From Pseudomonadota bacterium (lineage in GTDB: Bacteria > Bdellovibrionota > Bacteriovoracia > Bacteriovoracales > Bacteriovoracaceae), in the NCBI GenBank assembly GCA_027488375.1, contig JAIYBW010000002.1:1-64000 (forward strand): a stretch of DNA of 64,000 bases, in the 5' to 3' direction. Positions 61,661 to 64,000 of the stretch are shown here, piece after piece; positions within the stretch are counted from its first letter, which is position 1, and each line of letters opens with the position of its first letter. Below the pieces are notes generated by a model, which had not been told where the DNA came from, did not search any database, and saw only the letters and a program-made list of their open reading frames with translations. A program made the translations under genes and the position numbers.

Positions 61661-63100
61661 TTAAACAGTAAGTCTTCGACTCTCAGTTTTAGACATAGTC
61701 ATCAGTCGCTTTGTTTCAATCTCTGCTTCAAGATCAAAAAACTCTTTCTCAAATTGTCTGAGATAATGAGCTGAAGACGCCGGCAAAAGTTTCAATTGTG
61801 GCAACATGTCTTCTGATAAAACTTGATTGTTATCTTCAAAAAATTTCCAAAACCCAAACTGTCTTACAAATGTTTGCAACATTGCATATTCGGTTTCAAG
61901 CTCATGCTTTGGAACAAAGAAAAGAACATGCCAAGGACCTAAAAGAGATAATTTAGAACTTTTATTCATTCTGCCCGATAACTGAATAAAAAAATCATTA
62001 AAGAAAGCAGACCAGTAAAATTTATTTTGATTTCTTCTTTTAACGACATCTAAAGTTGGGATTAGACTAAGACATAAAATTCGAGTCTCACTCTCCGTAT
62101 TAGTCGTTTGCATTTTATCCATTTGATCTAAGGCTTCCCACATTGGGACAAATTGGTTCGAATACTGTGGAGCTTGCTGATAAAGCCTCATGCGACGAAG
62201 ACTCGAGCTTAGCATTGACTCAAATACGTCCCAAGGGAAATTAACCATTCTCTCCTCTTTAAAAGAAATAAAAAGAAGTAACTCAGGCTGATTGTGACCT
62301 GAGTACAATTTTAACATCACAGGCTCAGTCTCGAAGAGATCAGCGGCTACTTGTAGGGCCATTTCCTGCGCAAATTGTTCAATTCCATATTGATTAACTT
62401 GGCCAAGCCACAATGCGGGAAAAGGATGGTGCTTTTTGTTAGACACTTCTGGAGAAATTAATTTTTGAAAGCTCTGATTTAATTCATAGAGTCCATAACC
62501 CTGAATTCCATCCCAGAGCTCAAGTTTATTCAAGAGTGCTCGAGAAAAATCTTGGTTTATAGAATTTTTTTCAAGCTCAGTACAGAAATTTCTCATGAGC
62601 TCAAAATTTGCTTTAAATTCTTCCGCTGAACTTCGATCAGAAATCAGTCTTTGTGACCGAGACTGAAGCCTATTAATTCTAAGTTCCAGTTCTTTTTTTT
62701 CATTATTGTGTTTAATCGCTTCTTTTCTACGCTCAACGAGAGTCATAATTTGGAAGTTCAAAGAAGCATCACTGTGGATATATCCAAATGGTTTTAGACC
62801 ATAGGTGGATTGTAAAAGAACCTTTGTCGATTCTTTTGAGTAGAAAACATAAGAAAGGCTTTGATCAAGAACCTTAGGATGTTGCTTGAACTGAACACTT
62901 CCCTGGCTCATCTTGGTCACATCAATAATCACCATATCAGGTGTTTGAATATTAAGAGCTACCCAAAAATCATCTAAATTTTGAAAGAGTTGAGCAAAAA
63001 TATTATTTTGTCGAAGGGCCGAAGCAATTTCCTTGGCCGATGCCAAGTCTTCCATCAAAATCGCCACTGACAAATCTGTTCCATGAAGTGTGGTTTGCAT
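61661..63100 (-). CDS. Receiver-like protein with long unknown C-terminal part
   Basis: 479 residues. Residues ~9-120 have the shape of a response-regulator receiver (VAILMEDLASAKEIASALRQ, PDMVIIDVTKM with a possible phospho-Asp, YVFYSKES, PFGYIHSDA), but the N-terminal acidic pair is weak (MEDL). A coiled coil follows (about 130-165), then ~310 residues without recognised domain; no DNA-binding, GGDEF or kinase motif is visible. GGGAGG precedes the ATG. First gene of the alr-mla operon. Confidence 0.65.
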   Translation of the reverse strand: MQTTLHGTDLSVAILMEDLASAKEIASALRQNNIFAQLFQNLDDFWVALNIQTPDMVIIDVTKMSQGSVQFKQHPKVLDQSLSYVFYSKESTKVLLQSTYGLKPFGYIHSDASLNFQIMTLVERRKEAIKHNNEKKELELRINRLQSRSQRLISDRSSAEEFKANFELMRNFCTELEKNSINQDFSRALLNKLELWDGIQGYGLYELNQSFQKLISPEVSNKKHHPFPALWLGQVNQYGIEQFAQEMALQVAADLFETEPVMLKLYSGHNQPELLLFISFKEERMVNFPWDVFESMLSSSLRRMRLYQQAPQYSNQFVPMWEALDQMDKMQTTNTESETRILCLSLIPTLDVVKRRNQNKFYWSAFFNDFFIQLSGRMNKSSKLSLLGPWHVLFFVPKHELETEYAMLQTFVRQFGFWKFFEDNNQVLSEDMLPQLKLLPASSAHYLRQFEKEFFDLEAEIETKRLMTMSKTESRRLTV

Positions 63101-63263
63101 ACGGTCCTCCCGACCAAAATAACAATTTTGATAATGGTATCGGGCCCGCTAGACCATGTAAAGGATTTGAGAGGAAACAACCCTTGTTGACGCGGTCCAA
63201 AACTGTAGCCATTATGTCCAGTTTGAGCATTTAAATTATTTAATCCCAGAAAAAAGATTAAAG

Positions 63264-63800
63264 TTAAGATGACTTCAATTTCTCCCAAAATATTTGCGCC
63301 AATTTTTCTGGAGGGAGTGTGCCATCTATTTGCCACGAGATTTGTGAAAATAATTTCATGCGAGTTTGATAAACATCCTTTAATGTTTCATCTCCTAGGC
63401 CGGCCATCGGACGGGATTCTAAACCTTGTTTTTTCATACGCTCCCAACAAACTTCATAAGGAACATTTAAAAAACAAAACTTTATTTTTCTACTCTTTGA
63501 ATAGAGCTCCCATAGCAGGGGCGAGAGGGTCCCTCCACCAAGGGCCAAAATTCCATGCCCCTCATCTTTTAACCAAGATTCAAATTCTTGACGTTCCCAT
63601 TTACGAAAAGTTTCCCACCCTACATCTTGAATCAGATGGGCAAGATCCTTATGTTTTTTTCCACGATTTTTAAAAATGATTTTATCGAGATCATCGAAAG
63701 CTTCCCAAGGCTCAACTCGAGTTGAACTTAATTCATGAATCAGGCTGGTTTTTCCGGAACCACTAAAGCCAGCTATCAATATTTTTTCGCACAAAGCCAT
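63264..63800 (-). CDS. aroK: Shikimate kinase-like protein
   Basis: 178 residues, P-loop kinase. GFSGSGKTS (Walker A, 11-19), an acidic DDLDKII segment in place of the shikimate-binding DxD, GGGT (substrate-binding Gly-Gly-Gly) and a lid Arg-Pro (ESRPMAGL). Shikimate to shikimate-3-phosphate is the most likely reaction, though gluconate or other small-molecule kinases share this fold. AAGGG lies 5 nt before the ATG. The 163-bp gap to the next minus gene has no convincing ORF. Confidence 0.75.
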   Translation of the reverse strand: MALCEKILIAGFSGSGKTSLIHELSSTRVEPWEAFDDLDKIIFKNRGKKHKDLAHLIQDVGWETFRKWERQEFESWLKDEGHGILALGGGTLSPLLWELYSKSRKIKFCFLNVPYEVCWERMKKQGLESRPMAGLGDETLKDVYQTRMKLFSQISWQIDGTLPPEKLAQIFWEKLKSS

Positions 63801-63866
63801 TTAGGCCCTTCTCAGATTGATTAATCTTTAATATGAAGTCATGAATCTACATTGAAAGGTAAGTTT

Positions 63867-64000
63867 ATGCAAAAACATGAAAATAAAGTCTCCGCTCAAA
63901 TTAATTTAATCAAATTACCGGCCAACACAGTCTATGAATTTGAACTAGACCATGAAACAGACTGGCTCAAAGAAATGCTTTTGGAAATGAATGAGCATGC
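63867..64000 (+). CDS. Probable YceD (DUF177) protein, C-terminus cut by window edge
   Basis: 44 visible codons from an ATG at 63867 with AAAGG 9 nt upstream. The start (VSAQINLIKLPANTVYEFEL) has the strand-loop-strand pattern seen at the N-terminus of DUF177/YceD proteins, which commonly precede rpmF. The window ends before the conserved Cys motifs, so the call is tentative. Confidence 0.45.
   Translation, partial: MQKHENKVSAQINLIKLPANTVYEFELDHETDWLKEMLLEMNEH

Noticed and set aside
63055..63336. Small secreted protein on the minus strand between the aroK-like gene and the receiver-like gene
   Set aside because: A signal-peptide-like stretch is visible, but there is no good start or ribosome binding site and the frame overlaps both neighbours.

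Overview
The window is about 64 kb of gene-dense, AT-rich chromosome (roughly 38-40% GC by eye) from a Gram-negative, probably flagellated bacterium that respires with complex I. Evidence for an outer membrane is LptE, an MlaEFD lipid transporter, HldD (LPS heptose) and many lipoproteins; FliL and a FliG-like domain point to flagella. Low GC, single-tRNA interruptions, abundant signal-peptide proteins of unknown family, an L,D-transpeptidase next to a bactofilin, and a full nuoA-N operon fit a member of the Bdellovibrionota, most likely the Bacteriovorax/Halobacteriovorax/Peredibacter side. This is inference; no 16S or marker search could be run. No prophage, insertion sequence or CRISPR array was seen.

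Layout. 1-7.7 kb: edge of an acidic repeat protein, an L,D-transpeptidase / membrane protein / bactofilin operon, a paired M16 peptidase operon, alanine dehydrogenase and FliL. 7.5-17.8 kb: rhomboid-like plus methylmalonyl-CoA epimerase, a large Cys-rich lipoprotein, S1/P1 nuclease, one-domain asparaginase, HtpG, a DksA-like protein, a 374-bp gene-free stretch, then pcp / FliG-C / hldD. 17.9-25.9 kb: polyamine genes (speE, agmatinase), TatC, a BFD/NifU-like protein, methionine aminopeptidase, a 2-hydroxyacid dehydrogenase, a second ureohydrolase and aat.

25.9-30.8 kb is the most unusual region: an operon of a lipoprotein, a NuoB-like protein without cluster cysteines, a NuoC-NuoD fusion without the quinone-site residues, a NuoI-like ferredoxin keeping exactly one of two [4Fe-4S] sites, and a fatty-acid desaturase. 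It lies just downstream, across a tRNA-Leu(UAA), of the complete canonical nuoABCDEFGHIJKLMN operon (31.0-45.0 kb), which ends with a small acylphosphatase-like gene.

45-55.8 kb: an apparently leaderless gene of unknown function, an exonuclease-DinG helicase, a BolA / Grx4-type glutaredoxin / protoporphyrinogen-oxidase-like operon, a 600-residue exported protein that may be a bacterial BPI-like (TULIP) protein, holA-lptE, a DciA-like gene and a tRNA methyltransferase. 55.8-63.8 kb: one minus-strand operon running from a receiver-like protein through alr, mlaE, mlaF and mlaD into a GYF_2-domain membrane protein whose frame is broken twice, each time exactly at an 11-A run. The window closes with a shikimate-kinase-like gene and the start of a probable YceD (DUF177) gene.

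Two genome-style observations: several genes start exactly 6 nt after a -10 box (leaderless transcripts), and four convergent gene pairs share a 4-bp reciprocal stop overlap (TTAA or TTAG).
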